Assembly (NCBI GenBank): GCA_013697265.1
Contig: JACCXE010000162.1
Coordinates: 1 to 14,319, forward strand
Origin: Actinomycetota bacterium
Lineage (GTDB): Bacteria; Actinomycetota; Acidimicrobiia; Acidimicrobiales; JACCXE01
DNA: 14,319 nucleotides
Reading direction: 5' to 3'
This document shows, piece by piece, positions 6,088 to 13,124 of the stretch. Within the stretch, counting starts at the first letter, position 1. Each line of letters begins with the position of its first letter. The notes beneath the pieces were generated by a model. The model was not told the origin of the DNA. It ran no database searches and worked only from the letters and a program-made list of their open reading frames with translations. The position numbers and the translations under genes were made by a program.

Positions 6088-7643
6088 TACAGCGGAACGT
6101 TGCCGTGCTTGCGCTTGGGCAACTCTTCCTTCTTGCTGCGCAACAACGCGAGCGCACGACACAACACGACGCGGGTTTCGGCTGGGTCGATCACGTCGTC
6201 GACGTAGCCGCGCTCGGCCGCGCCATACGGGTTCACGTAGTTCTCAGCGTATTCCTCGACCAGCTCGGCCTTGCGGGCGACGGGGTCGGCGGCGGCGGAC
6301 AGTTCACGGCGGTACAGCAACTCGACGGCGCCCGATGGGCCCATCACCGCGAACTCAGCCGACGGCCACGCGTACGCAAGGTCGCAGCCGATCGACTTCG
6401 AATTCATCACGACGTAAGCGCCGCCGTAGGCCTTGCGGGTGACGATCTGGATACGGGGCACAGTCGACTCGCAATACGCGTACAGCAACTTGGCGCCGTG
6501 GCGAATGATGCCGCCGTACTCCTGCTCGGTACCGGGAAGGAAACCGGGCACGTCGACGAAGGTGACGAGCGGGATGTTGAACGCGTCGCACGTGCGCACG
6601 AACCGCGCCGCCTTCTCGGACGACTCGATGTCGAGCACGCCCGCCATCATCTGCGGCTGGTTGCCCACGATGCCGATCACGTTGCCGTCGAGGCGGGCGT
6701 ATCCGCACACGATGTTCTTGGCCCAGTTTGCGTGGTACTCGAAGAATTCACCGTCGTCGACGACCGTCGACACGATCTTCTTCATGTCGTAGGGCTGGTT
6801 CGAGTTCGGCGGCAGGATGTCGACGAGTTCTGGGCACAACCGGTTCGGCGCGTCGCCGGGCGGGAAGAACGGCGGCTCTTCCAAGTTGTTCGTCGGCAGG
6901 AACGACAGCAGGTAGCGCACCTGATCGAGGCACGCCTTCTCGTCGGGCGTCACGAAGCACGCGACGCCCGACTTGGTGGCGTGGCTCATGGCGCCGCCGA
7001 GTTCTTCGAGCGTGACGTCTTCGCCGGTAACGGCCTTGACGACATCGGGCCCGGTTATGGCCATGTGCGATGTGCCGTTGACCATGAAAATGAAGTCGGT
7101 CATGGCCGGGCTGTACACCGCGCCGCCCGCGCACGGGCCCATGATCACCGAGATTTGCGGGATGACACCCGACGACTTCACGTTGCGGTGAAAGATTCCG
7201 CCGTACATCGCGAGCGACACGACGCCTTCTTGAATGCGGGCGCCGGCGCCGTCGTTGATGCCGATGAGTGGCACGCCGACCGATGCGGCCAGATCCATCA
7301 CTTTGTGGATCTTCTCGGCAAACACTTCGCCGAGGGCACCGCCGAAGAGGGTGAAGTCTTGCGAGAACAGGCACACGCGGCGGCCGTCGATCGTGCCGAA
7401 CCCGGTGATCACGCCGTCCGTGTAAGGCCGGGTGTTCTCGATGCCCATGCCGGTCGCGCGGTGACGGGCGAGCATGTCGAGCTCTTGAAACGAATCGGGA
7501 TCAAGGAGATAGTCGACGCGTTCGCGCGCTGTCATCTTCCCCTTGCTGCGGTGACGTTCGAGCTGTCGCTCTTCAGCGGGGTTGCGCGCCGCTTCCTTTC
7601 GGGCCGCAAGATCGGCCAGGCGCTCCGACATGGGATGGTCCAT
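6087..7643 (-). CDS. Acyl-CoA carboxylase carboxyltransferase (beta) subunit, AccD/PccB type
   Basis: The 518-residue product moves the carboxyl group from carboxybiotin onto acetyl- or propionyl-CoA. The two crotonase-fold halves are about 1-260 and 265-518. The N-terminal half has SQDFTLFGGALGE, GINDGAGARIQEGV and MGPCAGGAVYSPAMTDFIFM. The C-terminal half has DVPGFLPGTEQEYGGIIRHG, KAYGGAYVVMNSK and AYAWPSAEFAVMGPSGAVE. It ends in the typical KHGNVPL. At the position that decides acyl-chain preference in the Streptomyces enzymes (Asp in PccB, Ile in AccB) this protein has Val411, so the substrate may not be propionyl-CoA only. I used the ATG at 7643. An ATG at 7631 (MSERLADLAARK) is an alternative. 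The biotin-carrying alpha chain is not in the window. The gene is divergent from aat with only 26 bases between them. Confidence 0.92.
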   Translation of the reverse strand: MDHPMSERLADLAARKEAARNPAEERQLERHRSKGKMTARERVDYLLDPDSFQELDMLARHRATGMGIENTRPYTDGVITGFGTIDGRRVCLFSQDFTLFGGALGEVFAEKIHKVMDLAASVGVPLIGINDGAGARIQEGVVSLAMYGGIFHRNVKSSGVIPQISVIMGPCAGGAVYSPAMTDFIFMVNGTSHMAITGPDVVKAVTGEDVTLEELGGAMSHATKSGVACFVTPDEKACLDQVRYLLSFLPTNNLEEPPFFPPGDAPNRLCPELVDILPPNSNQPYDMKKIVSTVVDDGEFFEYHANWAKNIVCGYARLDGNVIGIVGNQPQMMAGVLDIESSEKAARFVRTCDAFNIPLVTFVDVPGFLPGTEQEYGGIIRHGAKLLYAYCESTVPRIQIVTRKAYGGAYVVMNSKSIGCDLAYAWPSAEFAVMGPSGAVELLYRRELSAAADPVARKAELVEEYAENYVNPYGAAERGYVDDVIDPAETRVVLCRALALLRSKKEELPKRKHGNVPL

Positions 7644-7669
7644 GTCGTCAGACGTTAGAAGATGTAGCT

Positions 7670-8365
7670 GTGATTTCCGCAGGCGAAGGTCCAGTCGATC
7701 CAGGGAGTTGTCGGTGGGTACTGCCCGACCCACGCGAGGCTGACCACGTCGGCCTGGCCGGGGTGGGCGCCGACCTCGATCCGGCAACCCTCTTAGCCGC
7801 CTACCGACGGGGCCTGTTCCCGATGCCCATCGGCGACGGGGACGGCCTCGACATCGGCTGGTGGTCGCCCGATCCGCGGGGCGTGATCCCCCTCGACGGA
7901 CTGATAGTCAGCCGGTCGCTTCACAAGGCTCGCAAGCATTTCGAGATCCGGGTGGACACGGCGTTCACCGAGGTCGTGCGGGCCTGTGCCGATCCTCGCC
8001 GCGACGGCGGGTGGATCAACGACGCCATCGCGGTCGCCTACGGCGACATGCACGCCCTCGGCTGGGCACACTCGGTCGAGGCGTGGTCCCTCGACACCGG
8101 CGAACTCGCGGGCGGTCTTTACGGCCTCGCAATCGGCGGCTTGTTCGCGGGCGAGTCGATGTTCCACTGGCGCACCGACGCGTCGAAGGTGGCGCTGTGC
8201 GCGCTCGTCGAAATGCTCGAAGCGGGCCGCGGACAGTTGCTTGACTGCCAATGGCAGACGCGCCACTTGGCCACACTGGGCTGCGTAAATCTCAAGCGTG
8301 AGACCTACCTGGAGCGTCTCGCCGACGTCGTCGCCGCGCCCCAACTCGTACTGGGTGCGAATTGA
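7670..8365 (+). CDS. aat: Leucyl/phenylalanyl-tRNA-protein transferase
   Basis: The 231-residue product transfers Leu or Phe from aminoacyl-tRNA to N-terminal Arg or Lys of proteins, marking them for ClpS/ClpAP-type degradation (N-degron pathway). The family segments appear in order: GLAGVGADLDPATLLAAYRR and GLFPMP (about 28-53), WWSPDPRGVIPLD (64-76), SRSLHKARK (81-89), WINDAIAVAY (115-124) and LAGGLYGLAIGGLFAGESMF (146-165). LLDCQ (190-194) also appears. Glu162, Asp192 and Gln194 correspond to the catalytic-site residues of the E. coli enzyme as I recall it. The start is a GTG at 7670 with little room upstream. The protein would have a somewhat longer N-terminus than usual, so a later start cannot be excluded. 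The cytoplasmic function does not obviously relate to its neighbours. Confidence 0.92.
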   Translation: MISAGEGPVDPGSCRWVLPDPREADHVGLAGVGADLDPATLLAAYRRGLFPMPIGDGDGLDIGWWSPDPRGVIPLDGLIVSRSLHKARKHFEIRVDTAFTEVVRACADPRRDGGWINDAIAVAYGDMHALGWAHSVEAWSLDTGELAGGLYGLAIGGLFAGESMFHWRTDASKVALCALVEMLEAGRGQLLDCQWQTRHLATLGCVNLKRETYLERLADVVAAPQLVLGAN

Positions 8366-8423
8366 TCCCAGCCTCAGGGAATCTTGATCCTGGGCCTAGC
8401 GTTTCTCAATCCCGCAAGCCCTC

Positions 8424-8428
8424 GGAGG
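8424..8428 (+). promoter_or_regulatory. Ribosome binding site of the DUF4395 gene
   Basis: GGAGG is followed 8 bases later by ATG 8437. It is the only strong, well-spaced Shine-Dalgarno that I see in the window. It decides the start, because a frame open from 8362 would otherwise allow 25 more residues, overlapping the aat stop. Confidence 0.75.
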
Positions 8429-8436
8429 ACAGCGTG

Positions 8437-8919
8437 ATGAGCCTCATCGGATTTCCCAATCCCGTAAACGAAGTGTCGGCTCGTCTGGTGGCCACCGGCG
8501 TCGTGTTGATGACGGCTGTGGCGATCGCGTTCGACGTCAAGTGGATCTTGCCGATCCTGTTCTACGGCTTCGTGGCTCGCGTGCTTACCGGGCCCAAGCT
8601 CAGCCCGCTCGGCCAGCTGGTGACCAAGGTCATCACCCCACGGCTGTCGTTCAAGGAGAAGCTCGTGGCCGGTCCACCGAAACGCTTCGCGCAGGCCATG
8701 GGCGTGGCGTTCTCGGGTGGCGCACTGGTGCTGCTTCTCACCGACCACTGGTTCGGCGCCCAGCTCGTGCTCGGGCTGCTCGTGTTAGCGGCGTCGCTCG
8801 AGGCGTTCCTCGGGCTGTGCCTGGGCTGCAAGGTCTTCGCGTTCCTCATGCGGTTGGGTGTGATTCCCGAAGAGGTGTGCGAAGCATGTAACACCGTGGG
8901 TCTGCGTTCGTTCCTCTAA
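8437..8919 (+). CDS. DUF4395 family integral membrane protein with two CxxC motifs
   Basis: The 160-residue product has about four hydrophobic segments: roughly 17-33, 36-51, 88-103 and 107-126, with a further hydrophobic stretch at 131-142. It begins MSLIGFPNPVNEVSARLVAT, where FPNPVNE is the usual opening of the family. The C-terminus holds C128-L-G-C131 and C148-E-A-C151. The first is part of the family's GLCLGCKVF segment. DUF4395 has no proven function. The cysteine pairs suggest a redox or metal role, and relatives are often found near thioredoxin or sulfurtransferase genes (from memory), but neither is present here. The start is fixed by a strong ribosome binding site. It follows aat by 71 bases on the same strand, and its stop overlaps that of the convergent exonuclease gene. 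Confidence 0.85.
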   Translation: MSLIGFPNPVNEVSARLVATGVVLMTAVAIAFDVKWILPILFYGFVARVLTGPKLSPLGQLVTKVITPRLSFKEKLVAGPPKRFAQAMGVAFSGGALVLLLTDHWFGAQLVLGLLVLAASLEAFLGLCLGCKVFAFLMRLGVIPEEVCEACNTVGLRSFL

Positions 8920-9782
8920 CCGGCGAGCCCAGCCGCTTTGGTGGCGACGTAGGCGCCGTCGAACTGCTTGCTGACGCCGGCGAAGTCCGGCGTAGGGCCG
9001 TTCCACAACAGATCGTCGACGCCGTTAAGCATCGTCGGGTCGATGCGAAGCGTCGCCAGTTCTTTGAACAGGCCAACAAGGTCGCGGTGTTCGGCCAAGG
9101 TCGCCGCGAGCGTGCCGCCGCCACGCACTGTGACCTCCCACTGACCGGGGGCGTCGGGGATGTCCTCTATGTGCTTGTAGTGCTTCAGCAGCGCGGCCGC
9201 CGTCTTGGCGCCGAAGCCGGGCAGGCCCGGGAACCCGTCGGCGCTGTCGCCGACCAGTGCAAGGAAGTCGGGGATCGACGCCGGGTCGACGCCGAACTTT
9301 TCGCGCACGGCGTCGGCGTTGATGACCTTGCCGGCGCGCCGGTCGACCTGCACGATTTTGGCGTCTTCGCGCACGCATTGCCCGAGGTCTTTGTCGGGCG
9401 TCCAAATCGCGACTTGATCGACGCGGTCGTCGTCGGCGGCGACCGCGGCCACCGTGGCCAACGCGTCGTCGGCTTCGAGGTCGACCATTGCGTACGTCGC
9501 CACGCCCATCGCCACCAACGCCTCTTCGAGCAACGGAAACACCGCGAGCAGTGCAGGGTCCATGCCCGCGCTGGTCTTGTAGCCGGTCCACATGCGGTTG
9601 CGGAAGCTCTCGATCACGTGGTCGGTCGCCACACCGATATGACTAGAGCCGCCCTCGATCGTCTGAAGGACGGTGGACAGCACCCCGCGCACCGCCGCGG
9701 TGCCGGTGCGGGTGTTCTCGTCGCGCTGGCCGTAGAAGTGCCTGAACAGCTCGTAGGTGCCGTCGATCAGGTCGACCCTCAT
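8916..9782 (-). CDS. Stand-alone 5'-3' exonuclease (PolA N-terminal/FEN type)
   Basis: The 288-residue product has the PIN-like nuclease fold of the PolA 5' nuclease domain without a polymerase. The acidic metal ligands are visible: Asp7 in VDLIDGTYELF, Asp54 in VATDHVIES, Glu103/Asp105/Asp106 in DLEADDALA, Asp130/Asp132 in TPDKDLGQ, and Asp179/Asp182 in LVGDSADGFPG. Arg61 and Lys69 (RNRMWTGYK) match the basic residues near the scissile phosphate. The helix-3-turn-helix DNA-binding motif is GLPGFGAKTAAALL (186-199). Such enzymes remove RNA primers or flaps. Its ATG overlaps the hydrolase stop as ATGA, which makes it the last gene of the seven-gene operon. It has no evident link to the metabolic genes upstream. 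Confidence 0.9.
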   Translation of the reverse strand: MRVDLIDGTYELFRHFYGQRDENTRTGTAAVRGVLSTVLQTIEGGSSHIGVATDHVIESFRNRMWTGYKTSAGMDPALLAVFPLLEEALVAMGVATYAMVDLEADDALATVAAVAADDDRVDQVAIWTPDKDLGQCVREDAKIVQVDRRAGKVINADAVREKFGVDPASIPDFLALVGDSADGFPGLPGFGAKTAAALLKHYKHIEDIPDAPGQWEVTVRGGGTLAATLAEHRDLVGLFKELATLRIDPTMLNGVDDLLWNGPTPDFAGVSKQFDGAYVATKAAGLAG

Positions 9783-10654
9783 GTGAGCAACGCCACGATC
9801 GCGTCCGCGGTGCGCAGGGGTTCCTCGAGCATCGGGAAGTGACCGACGTCTTCGAGCGTGATGCAGCGCGCATCGTCACGAGCGGCCAGCAGCTTGGCGG
9901 TCATCGGATACACCGCGACGGGGTCGAGCGCGCCCCACAAAATGCCTAACGGGGACGGGTGCGTTTCGATCGCGCCGGTGAAGCGTGCTTCTTCGGCCCG
10001 ACGGTCTTCGATGTAGCGGATCGTGCGCGCCAGCAGGCGGTTGCCGTCGTTGTGGGCCATAAACAACCACAGGGCTTCGAGGTCGTCTTCGTTGGGCTGG
10101 TGGTCAGGCGAGCAGATCGCGGCAAGCGAGCTACGAAAGGCCGAGCCGTCGCCGCCCGACTCGGCCGGCAACAGCTCGTCCTCGCAGGCAAGCAGGAACT
10201 CCTGGCCACCGGTGAGCTGCGCCATGTCGATGTAAATCGAGCCGTTGGTCAGCACCCGCTCGCTTACCCCGAACGGGAGCGCGCCTTCGAGGTCGCGCGC
10301 GAGCAACTCGCCGCCGACCGTATCGCCCATGTCGTGGGTGACTAAGGCAACGCTGGTGAGACCGGCCTCGGCTGCGACCGCTTCAACGGCGTCGGCATAG
10401 AGCCGGATCGAGTAGCGCGTATCGGGCTTGACCGACAGGCCGAATCCGGGCAAGTCCATCAACACCACGCGGCGGCGCGCACTCAACGTGGGCAGGCACG
10501 CCGACCAGTCATACGAGCACGACGGATAACCGTGGATGATCAGGATCGGGTCGAGGCCCGCGTCGGCAGCGGCGGGTACGTCGACGTAGAAAAGACGACC
10601 GATCGGCGCATCGACGTACTTGCCCCGCGCCTCCCACTCGTTCACCACGGTCAT
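9779..10654 (-). CDS. Alpha/beta hydrolase with Asp nucleophile, MEST-like
   Basis: The 291-residue product has the oxyanion segment IIHGYPSCSYDW, a nucleophile elbow THDMGDTVG with Asp108 at the nucleophile position, the acid Asp244 in WGALDPV and His272 in VGHFPMLEEP. An Asp nucleophile is shared with haloalkane dehalogenases and epoxide hydrolases. Beyond that, the combination HNDGN-x(8)-RYI-x-D/E-R-R and G-x-LDPV-x-x-YP closely matches the vertebrate MEST/PEG1 protein and its bacterial relatives, whose substrate is not settled. There is no signal peptide. I used ATG 10654 because it overlaps the dioxygenase stop as ATGA. A GTG at 10666 would add 4 residues. The neighbour upstream is a PhyH-type dioxygenase, so the two may act on the same compound (inference). 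Confidence 0.88.
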   Translation of the reverse strand: MTVVNEWEARGKYVDAPIGRLFYVDVPAAADAGLDPILIIHGYPSCSYDWSACLPTLSARRRVVLMDLPGFGLSVKPDTRYSIRLYADAVEAVAAEAGLTSVALVTHDMGDTVGGELLARDLEGALPFGVSERVLTNGSIYIDMAQLTGGQEFLLACEDELLPAESGGDGSAFRSSLAAICSPDHQPNEDDLEALWLFMAHNDGNRLLARTIRYIEDRRAEEARFTGAIETHPSPLGILWGALDPVAVYPMTAKLLAARDDARCITLEDVGHFPMLEEPLRTADAIVALLT

Positions 10655-11469
10655 ATCGAATCCCACAACATCTGATCGCCGGCTTCACCGAACAGCGCGT
10701 TGGCCGGCGACCGCTTGTCGATGTGACCGATGAGGCCGGTGTAAATGCCGTAACCAACAAGCTCCTGGAGCCGCGGCGCGAACGTCTTCACTAGCGACGG
10801 CGGCAGGCCGAGCTGTTGGTTCTCTTGTTGACGGATGTAGCCGGCGCAGTAGTTCATCGCGATGCCGATGCGGCGTTCGTCTGTTTGATTGGCGCCGCCG
10901 CCGTGCCACATCGAGCCGTGCCACACGAGCACCGACCCCTTGGCCATCTCGGCCGGTAGCGACTCGTACGGGCGGTCGTAGCGCGGGCTGTGGTCGAAGA
11001 GATGGGTGCCGGGCATGAGCCGCGTAGCGCCGTTCGCTTCGGTGAAGTCGGTGATCGCCCACATCGAGTTGCACACTGTCGGCGGGTGCGGTTTGGGAAT
11101 CGGAATCAACTGGTCGTCGGCGTGAATCGGCTGCGCTGTTTCGCCCGAGCCAATGTTGATCGACGACAACGACGAAATGAGACAGCCGGGGTCGAGCACT
11201 TTGTCGATGATCGGCAGCACATTGGGATGCACCGGGATCTGTTCCCAAACCTTCCCGTACTTCAACAGGTTGTAGACGCGCAGCGTGTTGGCGCCTTCGA
11301 AGCTGTTGGCCGCGGGCTGGGTGTTGAGCTCGCGTTCGAGGCGGGCCAAGTCGTCGGCGATCGCGTCTACAACGTCGAGGTCGATCGCGTCTTCCACGAT
11401 CGTGTAGCCGTCTTCGGCCACGCGCTTGGCGTGCTCCGAGACGGTGGCCGCATCAAGTGTCGCTGTCAT
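10651..11469 (-). CDS. Phytanoyl-CoA dioxygenase (PhyH) family Fe(II)/2-oxoglutarate oxygenase
   Basis: The 272-residue product has the iron-binding facial triad of the PhyH family. His116 and Asp118 lie in QPIHADDQ, and the distal His189 lies in LVWHGSMWHGGGAN. Arg200 in DERRIGIAMNYC is the likely 2-oxoglutarate carboxylate ligand. The N-terminal GYTIVEDAIDLDVVDAI segment is also typical. The family hydroxylates a range of small molecules, from phytanoyl-CoA to ectoine and natural products. The length and motifs do not name the substrate here. The protein lacks the features of ectoine hydroxylase that I would recognise. The ATG overlaps the lipoprotein stop by one base (TGATG), and the stop overlaps the hydrolase start, so the gene sits inside a coupled operon. 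Confidence 0.9.
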   Translation of the reverse strand: MTATLDAATVSEHAKRVAEDGYTIVEDAIDLDVVDAIADDLARLERELNTQPAANSFEGANTLRVYNLLKYGKVWEQIPVHPNVLPIIDKVLDPGCLISSLSSINIGSGETAQPIHADDQLIPIPKPHPPTVCNSMWAITDFTEANGATRLMPGTHLFDHSPRYDRPYESLPAEMAKGSVLVWHGSMWHGGGANQTDERRIGIAMNYCAGYIRQQENQQLGLPPSLVKTFAPRLQELVGYGIYTGLIGHIDKRSPANALFGEAGDQMLWDSI

Positions 11470-12284
11470 CAGCGCGCACCGTAGCGAACGATGGCGTCGT
11501 CGGTCGCGGTGATCACCGAGTTGTCCACCGACACCACGATCGCAGTGCGGCACCGCAGGCCCTCGATCGGCGCGCGGCGCCGGGCGACGTCGTCGAGGCC
11601 GATGTGGAGTCGGTAGACGGTGCCGTAGTTACGGCTGCACACGAGCACCTCGTTCTTGAGCACGGCGACGTCCGAGGGGTCGGTGCGGGCCGGTAGCGCC
11701 GACGCGAACCGACGCCGCTTCGCCTTGTCGTTCTCGCGGCCCCGCCCCACCAGTTCCTTGGCGCTGCCGGGCGCATCGTCGGCGACCCAGAGACGCTTGC
11801 CCCGCCCCGGTGCGATCTTGGGCGAGTGCCATCCGCCGGAGACGACCCGGCCCTGTCCGTCCACGATGCGATCGCCGGCGCCGACCAGCAGGCCGCCGTC
11901 GTTGTCGAACGCGATGTCGACCGAATCGGTGGATGCCACTTGCACGACGCTCGTGGCGGCGCCGTCCTGCCACGCTGCGACGGTGACCCCATCGACGTCG
12001 CGGTACGCCGCATGCAGCACGCCAACAGGACTAAATGCGATCGAGTCGAGACGAGTGGTCGGAAAGTGCGCCACCAGTTCCGGCGACCGAACCCCCAGGG
12101 AGTACACGTCGCCCCCGGCGAGCGCGTAGTGCACCGCCCCGTTTGGCCCGATGGCCAGCCCGACGACGCCGCTCACCGGCGCGATCGTCTCGCCCGCCAG
12201 GAGCTTGGGCAGGTAGCGGTCGGTCACGTTGCACGCCGACATTGCGATTGCGGTCACCACGACCGCGGCCGCCGCTCGCCTCAC
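11469..12284 (-). CDS. Predicted lipoprotein with propeller-like repeats
   Basis: The 271-residue product begins with GTG at 12284, overlapping the DUF1028 stop as GTGA. The N-terminus, MRRAAAAVVVTAIAMSAC (V read as M), is a short lipoprotein signal with a lipobox-like AMSAC and Cys18 as the lipidated residue. Met at -3 is less usual. The rest is rich in beta-strand segments with a roughly 40-residue rhythm: VVGLAIGPNGAVHYALAGGD, LDSIAFSPVGVLHAAYRD, SVDIAFDNDGGLLVGAGD, GKRLWVADDAP, PSDVAVLKNEVLVCSRN and SVDNSVITATDDAIVRY. This suggests a beta-propeller of the NHL/WD or sugar-dehydrogenase kind, but I see no catalytic residues. It would sit outside the membrane. The function is unknown. It could bind a ligand or protein at the cell surface. 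Confidence 0.8.
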   Translation of the reverse strand: MRRAAAAVVVTAIAMSACNVTDRYLPKLLAGETIAPVSGVVGLAIGPNGAVHYALAGGDVYSLGVRSPELVAHFPTTRLDSIAFSPVGVLHAAYRDVDGVTVAAWQDGAATSVVQVASTDSVDIAFDNDGGLLVGAGDRIVDGQGRVVSGGWHSPKIAPGRGKRLWVADDAPGSAKELVGRGRENDKAKRRRFASALPARTDPSDVAVLKNEVLVCSRNYGTVYRLHIGLDDVARRRAPIEGLRCRTAIVVSVDNSVITATDDAIVRYGAR

Positions 12285-13108
12285 GCGAGCAACTGGGCGA
12301 TCGTGTCTTCGCCGTCGGGCCACATGCCCGCGGCGGGCAGCCGCTTCACGAGTTCGGCCCACCCCGGCTCGATTTTCGCCGCGGTCGACAACATTTTTCG
12401 GGCTTCGTCGATGTTGCCGCTCATGGCCGTGCCGACCATCAGCCAAAACCGCAGCTCGAAGTTGTCGGCCAAAACGGCTTGGTCACCGCCCTCGCGGTAG
12501 GCCTTGTGCATCGCCACGAGCCGGCGCATCTCCCCCAGCGGGTCCCCATGGTCTTCGACCCGCAAGTCGAGCAGGCGGCGCCACGGCTCGCCCTCGTCGG
12601 GCACAATCAGCATGGCCACCGACTGCTTGCCCCGCACGTCGCCACCGGCCGCCTCGGCCGCGTCGAGCGCCGCGAGAAGACGGTCGGCCAACGGCTCGTC
12701 GGCCGCAGCGGAGAGCGCTTCGGCCATCGCCTCGGGTACGCCCTCGTTACGCATCATGTTCGCCTCGACGATCCACCCGTCGCCCACGATGTGACTGGCG
12801 TACGCGATGCAGCGTTCGCCGGTGTGCGCCGCCGCGTTGCCTTTCCCGTCGACGATCGCGACCTGGCGCTGCAAACCGTCGTCGTCTGCGGCGACCAGTG
12901 TGGCGAGTGCAGCCGACGCCGACTCGCCGGCCGCAAGCAACTCGAGCGCCTTCGGCCCGTAAGAGATCTCGGCCATGGCCTGCGTGGCGACAGCGCCAAC
13001 ACCGGGTTGGGCCCACGGCACGACAGAACCCACGGAGAAGAAGTGTGATTGCACGGCAACGCCGAATTGACCGGTGGCCGCGTCCCGCACGACGAGCGAA
13101 TACGTCAT
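12281..13108 (-). CDS. DUF1028 family protein with a C-terminal putative peptidoglycan-binding domain
   Basis: The 275-residue product opens with TYSLVVRDAATGQFGVAVQS and VVPWAQPGVGAVATQA, the standard start of DUF1028, a family placed among Ntn-hydrolase-like folds. The segments VAIVDGKGNAAAHTGERC, GWIVEANMM and GKQSVAMLIV continue the family pattern (to about 185). A second domain (about 190-265) has a TPR-like FWLMVGTAMSGNIDEARKML sequence. It corresponds to the C-terminal domain often annotated as a putative peptidoglycan-binding domain with DUF1028. There is no signal peptide, so peptidoglycan binding is doubtful. If the protein is an Ntn enzyme, Thr2 after Met removal would be the candidate nucleophile, but this is unproven. 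The start lies 9 bases after the HAAS gene stop and is preceded directly by a small hairpin. Confidence 0.88.
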   Translation of the reverse strand: MTYSLVVRDAATGQFGVAVQSHFFSVGSVVPWAQPGVGAVATQAMAEISYGPKALELLAAGESASAALATLVAADDDGLQRQVAIVDGKGNAAAHTGERCIAYASHIVGDGWIVEANMMRNEGVPEAMAEALSAAADEPLADRLLAALDAAEAAGGDVRGKQSVAMLIVPDEGEPWRRLLDLRVEDHGDPLGEMRRLVAMHKAYREGGDQAVLADNFELRFWLMVGTAMSGNIDEARKMLSTAAKIEPGWAELVKRLPAAGMWPDGEDTIAQLLA

Positions 13109-13124
13109 GCCCTCAAATTAGGGC
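13109..13124 (-). promoter_or_regulatory. Small inverted repeat immediately before the DUF1028 start
   Basis: The plus strand reads GCCCT-CAAATT-AGGGC. In the minus-strand transcript this is a 5-bp GC-rich stem ending at the base next to the ATG, and it includes the HAAS gene stop codon in its loop region and 5' arm. The GAGGG in the 3' arm is the only Shine-Dalgarno-like sequence and is too close to the ATG to work normally. Initiation may therefore depend on ribosomes that finish the upstream gene. Confidence 0.35.

Noticed and set aside
4909..6207. Long open frame on the plus strand opposite the phosphoesterase and epsilon-like genes
   Set aside because: It crosses a hairpin and two minus-strand genes, shows no domain, and has the composition of an antisense shadow.
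6105..7658. Long open frame on the plus strand opposite the carboxyltransferase gene
   Set aside because: The predicted product is rich in Arg, His, Val and Asp with no recognisable motif, and it is the exact antisense of a well-conserved enzyme. Such frames are common in high-GC codon usage.
8367..8394. CCCAG...CTGGG as an aat terminator
   Set aside because: The arms are only five bases with an 18-base loop and no T tract, which is expected by chance.
12035..13048. Long plus-strand open frame opposite the lipoprotein and DUF1028 genes
   Set aside because: It is Arg/Pro-rich with no motif. The minus-strand genes have clear family signatures and overlapping start/stop codons.
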